Shown here piece after piece: positions 1 through 13,747 of a stretch of 64,000 nt of DNA. A program made the translations under genes and the position numbers. This stretch comes from Crotophaga sulcirostris (Eukaryota; Chordata; Aves; Cuculiformes; Crotophagidae). The stretch is taken from assembly GCA_013397455.1 (NCBI GenBank), contig VYZB01000096.1, positions 2,447,619 through 2,511,618 on the forward strand, read 5' to 3'. Below the pieces are notes generated by a model. The model saw only the letters and a program-made list of their open reading frames with translations. It searched no databases and was not told the DNA's origin. The number at the start of each line of letters is the position of its first letter. The first letter of the stretch is position 1.

Positions 1-539
1 CACAAAACCAGCTGAGTTTTGCCTGTATTTAGTTCCCAAATGTCCCATTTCTTTAGCACAGTCTGTTATAAAGAACAGTGTTTTGTGAGGAGTGGAATAG
101 TTCTGGTTCCTCTTTTTCACCTGTCCCTGATTCATTACAGAACATAGGAGTATTACAGTTCAATGATAACAGTCAAATCAGACAAAACTCCCATCTGTCA
201 ACTGCAACATCACGTAGAGTAATTAATTAAATAGTCATTATTTGGAGTGCTTAAAATGTAATATTTTTCTAAACCTAGTTGGTGCATAAGATTACTCTGA
301 CTGATTACTCCAGCTGAAGTTTGGTTGATCTGTGTTTTTATATTACCAGGCTCATCTGAGACATATTCAAGACAAGGAAAGAGCGTGTGATCAAGCTCTT
401 ATAGGTACCAGAGTTGACACAAAAAATGGATGAACAGACCTACGTGGCAGTTTGAGGAAGCTCAAGCAGTAAGAGCTGGCAAAGCATGTCCAAACATGCT
501 CTGTTGTCCAAACATTAAGTCCTTCAAGTATCAAAGTTA

Positions 540-905
540 GGATGTGACAGTCTGAACAGATAGAGAGCTAGATGGGTAAAAAACTGATTGGGTGGTCAGG
601 CTCAGAGAGCAGTGGTTAATGGGCCACAATCCACCTGGATGCTGGTAAGAAGTAGGGTGCTGCAAGGGTCTGTCCTGGGATTATCCACCTAAACATCTAT
701 ACTCATGACCTAAGGCGGTGCTGGGGTCTGTTCTCTTCAGGTTTGAATATAACACCAAACTAGAGGTTGGAGCAGGGAGGATGGGGAGCGGTGAAATCTG
801 CAGATATCCTTGGGGGCTGTGCTGCCATTCAGATGCCATTCACCTAACAAGGCTGGAGATATTGGCCAAAAGGACAAATTCAGCAAAGGCAAATGAAAAA
901 TCCTG
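540..905 (+). mobile_element. Old CR1 fragment, reverse transcriptase region
   Basis: Decayed match to the CR1 segment seen intact at 12.4-12.7 kb: tggtcaggctcagagagc, gtggttaatggg, cttcaggtttgaatataac (equivalent of the FADDT region), and ccattcag followed by ggctggag and ttggccaaaagga. Frames are broken throughout. A short minus-strand-oriented CR1 tail remnant may follow at about 925-1030 (ttggaagggatctc, ctctagtccagc). Confidence 0.6.
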
Positions 906-1029
906 GGTAGGAAGAGTAGAAACATGAGAAAACCAGATAATTGGAAGGGATCTCAGTAGGGCTCTAGTCCAGCTTCCTGCTGAGGAGAGGATTTAGGAGG
1001 GTATGGATATCAGTGTCCAGGTAACATGG

Positions 1030-4000
1030 CCCAGGTAACATCCCAGGAGTGGGCTGGGATGGGAGGCTCTTCACTTTGACACTTTTGAGAAACCATTCAT
1101 CTTTTATTTGATTCAGGTTCTGAAGTACATACTGTGGTGAAATCTTAACCTACAGGATTACTACACAAAGACTACTGGGCAGGATTTCTTGCATTTAATA
1201 CTTTGGTACAGGAGTAGCTCCTGGTTTTGGTGTAAAACAGGAGTATTTGAAACACTGTACAACAGTAGCGTTTAATGGTATTTTTTATAGAAGAGAGTTC
1301 ATACCAGCCACTCTAAATTATCTGTGGGCTGATTATCTGGGGGGTGCATTGTTCCATGATGACTCCTGATACTGAGTGGGGGAGCACCTCAGGAAGGCAT
1401 TAATGGGGTTGCAGAAGCAGGCAGCTGCCTGGCATGGGGCACAGGGTCTGCCAGGCACGGGCTTGTGCCACATGGGGCTGGAAGCTCAGGGAGACCAGGG
1501 TGGTGACAGACTGCCCGTAGGGACAAAGGTACTGTCAGCCCGAACCCAGGTTGGCTTTTCAGCAGGGTTCGGCCAAGATTGCAGGCTGGCAGCAGCAGTG
1601 GCAGAAGTGAGAGCCCTGAGGTCCCCTACGGAGAAGTGGGGGGAGCAAATGGATATGGGAGGAGAGCAGGGGTTTGGAGGGTGTGGAACTGGAGGACAGC
1701 CAAGAGGAGAGTTCAGTGGGTATCTGCACTTCCAGAGCCCTGTGGGAGTTTGTCAGCACAATGTAAGCCCGGGGGCTGTGTGCCTTTCCATGTCCCAGTG
1801 AACTGGTGGGGACCGAGGAACACCAGAGGGCTCTCCAGCAACCGTGAGTGGCTCTGCAGGCAGCTCCCCATCTCTGGGCAGATATTGGTGCCCTGAATCC
1901 CACTGCACTGCTGGGATCCAGGTCTATCCATCACTCTCCATGGACCCAAAGGGTGCAAACTGCCTGTACAGTAACTTTTAGCTCCACGGGGACTCCAAGT
2001 TGATGGACTTGGACTGACATCAATATTTCCATCGCAGATTAATGTGGCTTTATTCACACACCTTCTTCTCCAAAATCATTGATTCGGTAGGTCATGAATG
2101 CCTGTGCCATGCTGCCCTGCTGGCTGCATTTGTGCTGATGAAGGATCACCTTCTGACAGCTGGTAGGTGGCACTCAGCGTCACTCCTCATGCTGCAGCCT
2201 CACTTGCTCTGGGCAGAACCTCAGCCAGCTTTCCAGGCTGAGTTTGTAGTGGATCCGCCAAATTCAAAGCAGGTAGCACAATGTATGTTTGGATTAAAAA
2301 AATACTAAATCCCCACTATTTGTTATGGTATTAGTCAGGAGTAGCATTCACATTGACTTCAAGGACAGTAGGACAGATTGAGAAGTCCTCAAAATACAAA
2401 TGTTTCCAGTGACAGTTGTCAATGATTTATAAACCATTCTCCATCCACACTGACAACTAGCATATGAATAATAAAGAATACACTTGGGACAAAGCATTTT
2501 GTACAGTTACTGTTCCCTCAGATGGTCATATTATGTTACTCAGAAAAGCAGTCTATTCTGTTGCTTAACTCTGCTCTTCTTGTGTTAACACAAATGACTA
2601 CTTTTGTCACTAGTTGGCTAAACTAATGCAGAGCTTGGAAAACACATTTCCTGAGTTCATGGCAGGAAAAACAGTGAACCATTTACACATTTCTCCTTTG
2701 GGATACAAAGTTCAGAATAATTACCACAAACACAAAAGATGGTGTACTAGAGTTTTAATTAAAAACAAAAACAAAATAAAATACACACAATAATCCTGAG
2801 TTTGGGAAACAGAAACAAGTCCCATTCTTTTTTTTTGCCACACAGGCTAGTAAAGAACTTAAACTTTGAGGGGAAAAAACACAGGCCATTTTGTACGGTT
2901 TTCCAAGTATTGGTTTGCAGTTTAAAGGGAGGGTAATAAGTAAATGAAGTAATTCACATTTAGATAAACAAAATTATAATATTTACAAAATTTTAATTTT
3001 ACAGTTGTACTGAAAAGATATTCAAGCTTGGGGAGAAGGCAGAACACATACTGGCCAGCTGCATGGAGTTACACCTGCAAAGAAATTCTGAATCAGTTTA
3101 GTGTAGTTTGAGACTATGATTTGCAATAGGGTGAAGGATCACCAGCAAGCCCTGGGGTATGTGCTGAGTAACCCTGATTTTGGATAGGCAGTGCAATGGA
3201 CTCTTTTGACATTGGATACCTCAGGAAGACCCTGACTGTGCACCCAGATGCACCTTGCAGCACTGTTTGCACCCAGTGCTGTCATTAATGTGTATCACAT
3301 TGGCATCCACCATGTACAACCAGGTGAAGTTGTGCCTTGCTCTGATTCCTTATAACACTCTGACAAGTGGAAAGAAGATGTTTCTGTCAGTCTGTAGAAG
3401 GGTCTTACGTTTCTTCTGAACACACACTTAGACACAGGCATACCCTGCCACTCTGAAGCTGAAAAAAATCCATTAAATGCCAGGACGTATGAGAAGGAGC
3501 TGTTGAAGAAGAGCCCTAAAGGTTAGATATATATTTTACTGGCAAAAAGCCAAGTAAACTTCAAATATGCATAGAGTTATTACACAACTTTACACTTGAG
3601 TGAGGCAAAATCCTTCAAATGATCCCTTGGAAAGCCAGTTCCTTTCTTCCATCCTGAGTCTAGCCATCAATAGCCAAGGCAGCATTGTGAAAGATTTTTA
3701 AGAAGAAAAAGAAGAAATGTAGTCTGGACAGGGAAAAATAATGAAACAAACAAACAAAAAACCACCAGAACTCAAGGAAGAGAGAGTGTGGCCATGGTCC
3801 TGAGAATGCAAGGTAAAGTAGAGAAGGTCATAACCCGTTAATTCCATCCTTTTTTCCTGCCTGCTCTGTTGTGCTATCTTGCCCAAGGACTATCTGGTCT
3901 GCCCTTCACAGCACAAGGTCTATCCATTTTTTTCTTCATAACACACACAAAACTTTAGTCTAGGAAGCCTGACTGCACAGCTGACTCTAGCTGTGGAGTT

Positions 4001-4200
4001 GAAGAGGGATAGGAGAGCCCCCAAACCTGCCTACAGACTGATCTATGTAGATGAATGAGATAATATGAGATGACAACCATGAGAGTGGACCAGAGCTAGT
4101 GGCCAAGGCTAAAGATGTCCTTCCTTCCTCCTCCTCAGATAGTTCTGAAAAATAGCTAGTTTTATTCTTTCTTCAGTTCTACTACCTTCACAACAAGTTT
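1030..4200. other. Non-coding stretch with a GC-richer patch
   Basis: No recognisable gene. About 1370-2300 is visibly richer in G and C than its flanks and carries several overlapping open frames on both strands (longest 141 codons at 1376-1801) that match nothing I know. Around 2750-3010 the sequence is A/T-rich with homopolymer runs. Confidence 0.5.
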
Positions 4201-4510
4201 CATAGAATCACAGGACAGTTGTGTTGGAAGGGACATTTAGATGTCATCTAGTCTGATCTCTTTCAATGATCATTGACATCCTCAACTAGATCAGGTTGCT
4301 CAGAACCCGGTCCAACCTAACCTTGAATGTTTCCAGAGATGGGGCAAATACCATCTCTCTGAGCAACCTGTTCCTGTGTTTGACCACCCTCATTGCAAAA
4401 GTGTCTTCCTTATGTCTAGTCTAAATCTACCGTCTTTTAGGTTAAAACCATTACCCCTTGTACTATCGCAACAGACCCTACTATTGCTTCTCTTAATTTG
4501 CAGGGGGAGT
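4201..4510 (-). mobile_element. CR1 LINE 3' fragment
   Basis: Begins with the terminal-repeat-like catagaatcacag, then gttggaagggac, the tail segment and the reverse-complemented end of the reverse transcriptase ORF (tcaccctcattgcaaa, accattaccccttgtact). Moderately decayed, 5'-truncated. Confidence 0.85.
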
Positions 4511-7500
4511 AAAGGAGTGTACTGGGTTGGTACTGGGGAGCTGCAGGGAGCTGGTATGGCTAGGTGCTGCAAGAGTACTGCTGTCTGGGCTTTTGGCTGG
4601 AGACAGAGGGCAACATCTGTCATGAACCTGAAGTGTCAAGCGGTCCCATGATGCATGTAACAGCTCTGACCCCATAGCAGGGTTAAAGGAAATCTGTCCA
4701 CTGTGGCAGATTTGGCTGGCATCATTTCACACCGACACTGAAACAAGCCCATTTTCAGCCAGTTTCTAATATATCCAGGCTGAGGAATACAGCCATCATC
4801 TCTGTCTTCGTGGCAATTTTGCGATATGTACCCAATTCACAATGATATTTCCAGCTGAGGTCATGAACTGCAAATGCTATCTTGATCAATAGACTAACCA
4901 ACTCTGCAAATTTTTTGCCTTCATCTTAGACCATGACTCCTGGAAGTGGTAACACAGGACTAAAAACAGATATTTGTAAAGCTCTAAAACACTTCTGCTA
5001 AATCTGTGGGTAAGGGCATGGCTCAGTCAAGAAAGCATCGGGGCTGGCTGGTAGCTTAGCAGCAGGTCTGGTGGGGACAGTAACACCATCCTGACAAGAA
5101 GTTTGTTCATGGCTTCATCCTTATATGAAGGAGAGAGTATACAGAAAGGAATTTTGAATGTTTTAGAATGTAGAAAAATTTCAAGGAAGTGCCTTGTACA
5201 TGACATGGGGTCTCTGGAAGAAAGATAAAATCCCGAAGCATAGACAGGAGTGGAGAAGCATGGAGACATGCAGAGGTATATTTTATTGTTTTGTCTGGAT
5301 ATAAGAGCTGTTTGTGGTGCATAAAGAAACAAATCACTATTAGAAATGATAACGTAGTTTGTGTGGCTATGAAATATCATGTGTTTTAATTGGAAATTAG
5401 ATTTTCTGCTTGGATGGAGGACTGGAGATGTAGGAAAAGGTCAGTTACAACTGATCTAAAGTTTAACTAAAGAGGACAAACCAATTGGCTCAAACTAATT
5501 ATCTCCTACATAAATTCCATTGATGTAAAGAACTAGGACTTTTCTCTTGGTAGGGATATCAGGGCTGTGGCACTTAAAAAAAAAAACCCAAACCAAAAAA
5601 AACCCACAACAAAGTCTCTCGATAGAAAATGTGAAAGGAACTAATTGTATCTTAAGAGAATGAATTTGCAGCATGATATAGGAAATGGAGAGTTAATACA
5701 TAGCGGACTAGACTCATTATATTGGAGCAAGATTAAACTCTTCATGATATTAGTATTCTGAATAACTGGTAGCAAATCAATTTGACTAAAAGTATGACAA
5801 GGTTTTTTGCTTTTCTAATCTGAGCTGTGCTGTCTACCTAACAGTTAAGTACCTAAGATATAAGTCTTCTTATGAAACTTCAGCGAAACAAGGAGGATAT
5901 TCAACAACTTTTACTGAGAAGACTTGGTTGCATTTCCTTTTACAGACATTTAACCTAAATTATATTTAAAAATCTCCATAGAAATGATAAAGAAAATAAG
6001 ATGAAAGCTTTCAGCACAATTGTGGTGAGGGGGGAAAATCCTTCGAGAGCTGGCAAATCAGGAAAAAGGAAAGGTAATTACAGTGTATTGAGCATCTTCC
6101 TTTACTCCTATCCAATTGACTCGAACATTTACAGCATGTCAAAAGCAAAGAAAATGCAGTAATTCTGTCATAGCACTGATATTTTCTTTTGAGTTGTTGG
6201 AAAGTACATTATAGGGCATTTGTCTTCTAGGAGAAAGTTTGGTATGAAAAAGCTATGATAAAGTTTGGTAGAAAGCTATGATAAAGCTTTCAGCATATAA
6301 CACAATCTATGTTTCAGATTTTGAGCATATTGAAGACTAAACCTCTTTGCAAAGTACTTCTCTGCTGTCGCAGGTCCTCACAGGGAAGGAACCAGCCTCA
6401 GGTTCCCTGAGACTCTCCCTGTCCTGCTTCCAGGAGGTTTGGCTGGTGCCTCCAAACAATCCTTATTAGTGTCATGTATTATCAAGCTCTTTCAGCACAA
6501 TGTAATTCAGTCCACTAGTAACTACAGTTCAACACAAATACATTCTCAAGACAACTACCTTATAAATTTCTCAGTTAAAATCTTTTTTTTTTTACTATAT
6601 TTTCCCAGTGCTGGCATATTATCTGTATTTTTTGAGTACTAGGGGGAAAACTCAGGGCCTGGCTGGCTAACTTCAGCTAGCAAATTGTCTTCCTCAAAGC
6701 CTCCTCACACCCCTGTTTTCTGTCGAATGCCTTACTACCTGTGAAATCTTTCATGCTGCAACCTGTTAGCTGATTATAAAATGTATGTTTCCCCCAGTCT
6801 TCCCATATTTACAGAATGTTTTGTAGTTCTAAAGTGCCTTATCTCATCTGAACACAATCTTTGCTTGATTGCAGGAAAGGAAACGGCTGATTAGCTGTTT
6901 TCTTCCTAACAAACTACAAATGTTGATAAATGGTAGTTGAAGTTGTGATTACTGAAGAAAGGATAATATACTGTAAGCCTGAATATTGCTTTTGATGGAA
7001 ATGCAGAAGGAAGTAAATCTACTAGAATAGGAAGTCCTTTTCTTATAAATCACATACTTTAATATTTAGTGTTGGGTTTTGTGTTTCTCTTCATTTGATG
7101 CATGCTAAGAGTGCTTACCTGTAACAACTTAATTAATTGCTGCAATCATTGTACCAGAGTTATTTCAAAACCACAGAAAATTTATTTCATTCTCTCTCTT
7201 TGCAGCCAACTTGCAGTATCATCCTGTGTTTATTATCATTGGTAAGACATTATTTTTCTTTTACTTCTGCACTATAACAAATTTCTCTGAAACTGTCATA
7301 CAGCTAATTCTCTGATTTTATTAGTTAATTTGGGGGTCAAATATCTCTGAGTAGGTCAGAAGAAAACCAGCATCCTATCTTTCAGTTTTATCACTGGGAG
7401 CTCATTTTTTAACTGCTCTTGTAACATTATTTATAAATAAACATTTCACTTCTCCATATTTGAGTTATCGTCTTCCCTCTGACCAGAATTATTATAAGCT

Positions 7501-10500
7501 CCAACTTCCAGTTGGTAGAATGTATGCTGTCTAGAATGTATTTTGTCTCTGTTTACTTGCTTCCATAAAGAATAATTTAATTGACTGCAGTCAGACAAAC
7601 CAAATAAACTTAAAAAGAAAAAAATCCATTACAGAAGCTATAATGGCCTGATATGAATCTTTCCCATCTCACTTTGTCATTGTTCTTATTGCAGGTCCTT
7701 CCCAGGATAGCTCTGCTCATATTTGTCTTCTCTCTGTGCCCTTGGATATCCTGTAGCTCAGACCTCTCAGGGGCAGAAACGGGAGACTCGCTTTAATGAT
7801 GGTGTTGCTTGTGAGACCCCCTCCCTGCAGGGGCTCCCAGGAACCTGCCTGCAGTGGAGAATTGTCACAGGACCATATATATGCTGATCACACCCTTTCC
7901 TGTCTTTCTCTTTTCTTTCTTCTTCTTGCTAAAATAAAGGCACCACTACCCCTTTCCACATACATGCAGAAGCATTAAACTACAGATTTTTTGCCTAACT
8001 AGCTGGAGGAACTGCTGGATGATGCATATTCTCAGTTCCTAAGTAGTTCAGGCTCAAACCGTCATTGGTTTTATACCTCTGAGGGGATGAAGTGTGCTGT
8101 TAATTGTTTAATAGCTAGAGGACTGGTAATATTTTTTGTAGCTTATCTAGGCTGTTGGGTTCTTGGAAGTTGGCATACCCTGGCATATCCTGTAAAACTA
8201 CAGGAGAGATGGGAACTCATAATATTACATATTAATATGTAATGAAATTCTAACCATTTCCATAATTCTGCAAACTGTGATGAGGTTTGTTTTATAATGC
8301 TTTGGGGGTTTCATTTCTGTGCCTTCCCTTTTGTTTTTCCAGTTCTTCTGCCTCAAAATACTCTATTTCTATACAGGTTTTAGTATCATATAGTCATTGT
8401 GCACAAGAACAAAATTTATTGCACCAACCACTTCCTCTTTCTCGGTTTTATTTTTTTTTTAAGATTTAAAGAAGCCAATCTTTAGCTAAATACTGTGAGA
8501 GTTAGAAAAGAGAAGATAGAGATTTCAGTCTTTGGCCAGAAGTAAACAGCACAAGGAAAGGCTTTGAAAAGATCAGTTACGAGTGTTTTCTTGTAAGCCT
8601 TAAGATGCCTTAATTTTTAATTCTTTTTTTTTTCATTCTCTCCCAAACATCCAAGAGTGGCAAACAATGCTTTATTGCAAGTTTGAATCATGTTAGCAAA
8701 GTTATAAACTCCTTCAAAATAACTAAGGGATAAAGATGGAAATGCCAGACCTATTTTATAGCAACGTTGCCAAATGCTTTGATAGAGCCATTATAAATTC
8801 TACTTACATTATTCTAAGCAAAGATTGCTATCCAGTTGCTGTTCCTTGGCTACATTATTTCTTTCCTTATCTCACTGATTCTTTTCATAACATACAGTAA
8901 GGAATTTATTAGTAATGTATCCGATTTCCTGGTAAGATATGGTCCAACAACTGCTGTTATTACATTTTTCTCTTTTTTTCCATATAACCTTTTTCCTTTA
9001 TCACTTTGGCAGTCTTTGCTGTATGGGTGCCTTCACTGGAGCAATGCTGACTTCAGTTATGTGGAAGAGCATATATTGTGGAAAAATTAGATTGGAATAG
9101 TTTGGTATTTCATTACAGCATAACTGTCTGGGGCAAAACCTTTTTGTGGTGCATCCCATTTGTTTTTAATTTCCTTAGAGTCATTTAAAAGAGTAATTTT
9201 TTTTGTCTGGCATATCTACTTTGTTGAAAAAGATGTTAGGGTATTGAGTAAACAATAGGGGGAAAACAAAAGGGGAAGGAGGAAAAACAGTTATCAATGT
9301 ATGAATAGTTTGGGGTTTACTTTAAGATGGTGAAAACAATCTGGAACTCACTCCTGGAAAATGTGCTCTGTGAGTATCCCCAGCTGTCCCCCAACTAAGT
9401 AAAACCTCACACAGCATCTCCACCCTGAGAACTTGCCATGCTCTCCCCAGTCCAGCCGCATCACTATGGCTCAGCAAGGATTACTTCCCCTCTCATATTT
9501 TCTGGAATAACCTCTTGTGCAATCTGTAGCTAGTCTACGAGTGTCAAAGTGCTACCACTTATTTTAAGGTTTTTTAATAATAGAGTTTTTTTAAGCAACG
9601 TGATTTTTAAATGACTTAAAGCAGGAACACAGGAGCAGTTGTAGTGACTCTAAGGAGGCTGGGAATGCTGAAACCAGGGACTCAGATGGGTCTAAACCAA
9701 GGTGCATAACTGCGCCAGGGGAAGCTCACATCCAAAAGCACGTCTATGAATCTGCCCAAAAGTTCAGGCTGTGGAGTGAAGGGCAGAAATCCCACAGGCA
9801 GCCATGACCTAGCAAGCTTTATTACAGACCCTTTAACCCAGGATCTCACACAGGCTGCATCCTCTTTTTTAGTAGAGCTAGTTAGGCAGATGCAGGTCCT
9901 CATTATGACTGAAACTGCCACCAGTGCTTTTGTAAATGTTGAATTTATTTTCCATTTAAAATGCCTATTCTCTCTGCAGTTGGAGGTACCAGCTGTAGCT
10001 GACTGCATTATTTGTTGGAAGTGACATCTCCAACATAGAAGAGGTTATAAAACATAAACAAACCAAAGTAAAGGAACTTACAACAGCAAAGAGAGGTGTT
10101 TCTAGCTTTCATTAAATAAAGAAGGATGAGACAAATCTGTGCCTTGGGCAGTCACTTCATGATATCTGTTGGGCATTCAATCAAAACTCCATGGAGAGGT
10201 GTTGAGATCTCATTTGCCTGGAACAAAGTGATGAGCTTTCTGTGGCCATCAATGGTGATTATTCAGCTAAAATTTCCCTGTTAAATTGCTTTCCTGGAGG
10301 CTGTTAGGAACCTTCCCCAGCTCAACTTACAGGAATAGCTCTTTACAAGTTAGTGTTTTCATCGTGACTGAAACAATACCTTTCTATCATACAAAGAATG
10401 GCTTCTGCTACCAGGATCAGATAGAAGCCTTACCCATGCTCAGCAGTATTTAGACCAGATTTTTCACTGAAGCCCATTAGAAGTGAGCTTCTGCAATCCT

Positions 10501-12234
10501 GATTCACCCTAAGAACCATTTACTCATTGCTCTTGTGTCACTAGCTCCAGACATTCTGCTCATCCGGTGGAGCTCTGCTTACTGTGAGTAATGATCCACT
10601 ATAATTATTCCATTTCCTCAGATAGTTAAAAAAGATAACATAATTGTCTTATTTTAATCTAAATGTCTGCTGTAGCAGTAAAACAGAAACATTAATTAAA
10701 ACCATGACTCAAAAACAAAAGCACAAATATTTACAAAAGCTGATATTAGTTTTTCCTTGTGGCTGGCTTCCAGAGAGCCAGGAAAGAGACAATTAGTTAT
10801 GAGCAGGTCCTCCTTAGGCAGAAGGAGGCAGAGCAGAATATGGAGTGATTACAATGTGACACAGTGCTCACAGCTCTGAACTTGCTTTGTTCTTGCAGCA
10901 CATGATATGCCACAAAAGGAAGCAACCTTCAGCACTCTAAAGACAAATGCAAAGAAATACATGTCCAGCTTGCACATTGCAATATCTGAAGCACCACACT
11001 ATCAAAATTGAGTTAATCACAGTGTTAGTAACAGTTGAAATGCATTAAGGAACTGCCAGAACAGTAGGAACTTGAACAGTGACATTTTTAATACTGTTTA
11101 TGTGCAAGCAAATTTTGCTAGTCATTCTGAAGGGATTAAGAAGAAAAAGGAGAAAAGAGGTCAGAAATGCACTAATTCTATAACCATTCTCACTTTTTTA
11201 GTGCAGAGCTACCTATACTGCACCAAGCAGACAGAGAGGAAGAGAAAACCAACAGCCATTAGCGTACTGTTGTCCAAACTAGTAAACTGTCAGTTTATCC
11301 AGTTTTACAGTGGTTAGTACTGTACAACATCAGCAGGGAAGTCCAGGAAACAGGCAGCCCCAGCAGCTGCCATTAGCTGGTGCAAATATTCCCCTGACAG
11401 AGGCTCGTGCTGCAGTTCATGACCCAGCGGCCTTGGGCCATCCCCAGCCAGCAGGCATCAACCTTGGTCCCAGAAAACACGTTTGACAGTTTTAGTGACA
11501 CAGCAGTTTGTAAAGGGGGGCTGTGAGTGGGTCACTAAAACATTCTGCTCTAAAGGAACTGTCAAAAAACCCAGTGACACCATCACACCTGAGAAGTGTC
11601 CTTGGATTGGGAAAAAACAGCTGAGGCTCTTTATCAGCATGCTGTATTGCTGAAGGGAGCTATGTCCTTAAGTAACTGAAAAGTTAGGTAACTTTTCAAA
11701 GCTGTAGGCTTGACTTCTGCATTGTCTCTATGTACTTCACAGATATATGTGGTTCTTCAGCAGAGGCTAGAAGCACTGATCCCAGTCACCGCCATGACTC
11801 AATGCAAATTGGCAAGAATGGATAAAGCTTGCCCACAACTTCTTGTTCTTGAAAACTTAAAGGATGGAAAATGTTATTCCACCTAGATGAATACAAACTA
11901 CTTTATTCCTCATATGGAGTCTAAGTGGAGGCAAAAATTCCTTCATTCCTACCTCCTCTTTGGCCTGGGCCTGCTGACCTGGGCAGCATCTGGGTTATTA
12001 CCAACATGCTTTCGGTGTCACAACTGGATAGTCATGGAAGAAAAGCCTGTTGCACACTCCCAGAGCTTGTAAAGGAGCTGTGAGAGCCTCTTTTCTTCCT
12101 GGAGCCCCGAAAGGATTATGAATTGCTGCAAAATTTCCAAGACCAAGAGATAAAACTTTTGCCTGTGAACTGTTTTATTTCACTGTATAAAAATATTTTG
12201 GAGACAGACAGCATGCCAAGTGAGAAAAATAGTG
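4511..12234. other. Intergenic DNA, no gene recognised
   Basis: Scattered short open frames only, none with a recognisable domain or codon pattern. Homopolymer T runs occur near 6580, 8450 and 8625. A local duplication lies at 6236-6288. DCSTAMP's untranslated first exon could lie in this or a later upstream stretch but I cannot identify it. Confidence 0.5.
6236..6288. repeat. Short tandem duplication
   Basis: Two copies of a roughly 25-bp unit containing AGTTTGGTA and AAGCTATGATAAAG, separated by a few changed bases. Confidence 0.7.
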
Positions 12235-13437
12235 CCTTCTCTGCATGAGCTGAATCAGGTCAGGCAGGCAAAGGGCAGCACAAAAGCCTGCAATGAGGTG
12301 ACTGGCTTGGTGGATGAAAGGGGAGCAGTGGATACTTTTTACCTTGACTTCAGAAAGGCTCCTAACACTAACTCTCATAACATCCATTTTTTGGGTAAAA
12401 AAACTGGCTGGATGGCCAGGCCCAAAGAGTTGTGGTAAATGGAGTTAAATCCAGTTGGAGGCCGGTCACAAGTGGTGTTCCCCAGGGTTCAGTGCTGGCT
12501 CCAGTCCTGTTCAATATCTTTATCAATGATCTGGACGAGGGGATTGAGTGCACCCTTAATAAGTTTGCAGATGACACTAAGGTGGGTGGTAGTGTTGATC
12601 TGCTTGAAGGAAGGGAGGCTCTGCAGAGAGATCTGGACAGGCTGGATCGATGGGCTGAGAGCAATGGGATGAGGTTCAACAAGTCCAAGTGCCAAGTCCT
12701 GCACTTGGGACAAAACAATCCCAGGCAGCGTTACAGACCTGGGGAAGATTGGCTGGAGAGCTGCCTGGCAGAGAAGGACCTGGGGGTGTTGATTGACAGT
12801 GGCTGAATATGAGCCAGCAGTGTGCCCGGGTGGCCAAGAAAGCCAATGGCATCTTGGCCTGTATCAGAAACAGCGTAGCCAGCTGGAGTAGGGAAGTGAT
12901 TGTGCCCCTGTACTCAGCACTGATGAGGACACACCTTGAATCCTGTGTTCAGTTCTGGGCCTCTCACTACAAGAAGCACATTGAGCTGCTGGAGTGTGTC
13001 CATAGAAGGGTGACGAGGCTTGTGAAGGGGCTGGAGAACAAGTCTTATGAGGAGCGGCTGAGGGAACTGGAGTTGTTTAGTTTGGAGAAGGGGAGGCTGA
13101 GGGGAGACCTCACCACTGCCTACAACTACCTGAAAGGAGGTTGTGGCAAGGTGAGTGTTGTTCTCTTCTCCCAAGTGACAGGTGATACGACGAGGGGAAG
13201 TGGCCACAAGTTGCCCCAGGGGAGGTTCAGACAGGACATTAGGATAAATTTCTTCACTGAAAGGGTGGTCAGGCACTGGAACAGGCTGCCCAGGGAGGTG
13301 GTTGAGTCACCATCCCTAGAGATGTTTAAAAGAAGGGTAGATGAGTTTCTCAGGGATGTGGTTTAGTAAGTGGACAGGTACAGTTGGACTCAATGATCTC
13401 AGAGGTCTCTTCCAAGCAGATGATTCTATGATCCTCA
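12235..13437 (+). mobile_element. CR1 LINE, 5'-truncated, well preserved
   Basis: Covers the C-terminal half of the CR1 reverse transcriptase ORF and the 3' tail. Visible blocks: LDFRKAPNT (equivalent of the LDFSKAFDT motif), [11 protein letters not shown], the catalytic FADDTK, then [30 protein letters not shown] and [12 protein letters not shown]. Three broken pieces are open: 12220-12438, 12432-12806 and 12809-13366. The last two are separated by one frameshift at about 12796. The copy ends at the CR1 terminal repeat GATTCTATGAT near 13432. It cannot encode an active protein because the N-terminal endonuclease part is absent. Confidence 0.93.
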
Positions 13438-13745
13438 TAGACAAGCTGAAAAAGTATGGGTAAGATAAACTGACAATGAGATGGATTGAAAACTGGCTGA
13501 ACTGCCAGGCTCAGAGGAGTTTGATCAACAGCACAAAGTTCAGTTGGTCAAAGTTCACCAGTGGTGTGTCCTCCGAGTTGATACCAGGCCCAGTACTCTA
13601 TAAAATCTTCTTTAATGACCTGGAAAGAGCACACCCTCAGCAAGTTTGCAGATGATACAGAAGTAGGAGGAGTGGCTGGTACACGGGATGATTGTGATTT
13701 GCAGTGGGTTCAGAGGCTGGAGAAATGGACCAAAAGGGATCTCAT
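13438..13745 (+). mobile_element. Older CR1 fragment abutting the previous copy
   Basis: Restarts the CR1 sequence upstream of where the previous copy ended: ctcatagacaagctgaaa, gaaaactggctgaactgcc, the tsGVS-like segment, then agcaagtttgcagatgata (the FADDT equivalent). More decayed than its neighbour, so the 12.2 kb copy probably inserted into or beside it. Confidence 0.75.
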
Positions 13746-13747
13746 CC

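Noticed and set aside
1376..1801. 141-codon plus-strand open frame
   Set aside because: Overlaps other open frames of similar length on both strands, has no recognisable domain or splice signals; kept only as a GC-rich oddity.
8836..9090. 84-codon hydrophobic frame resembling a small membrane protein
   Set aside because: Hydrophobicity arises from T-rich DNA; no homology recognised and no promoter or splice context.
12914..13276. 120-codon minus-strand frame
   Set aside because: Antisense shadow of the CR1 reverse transcriptase ORF.
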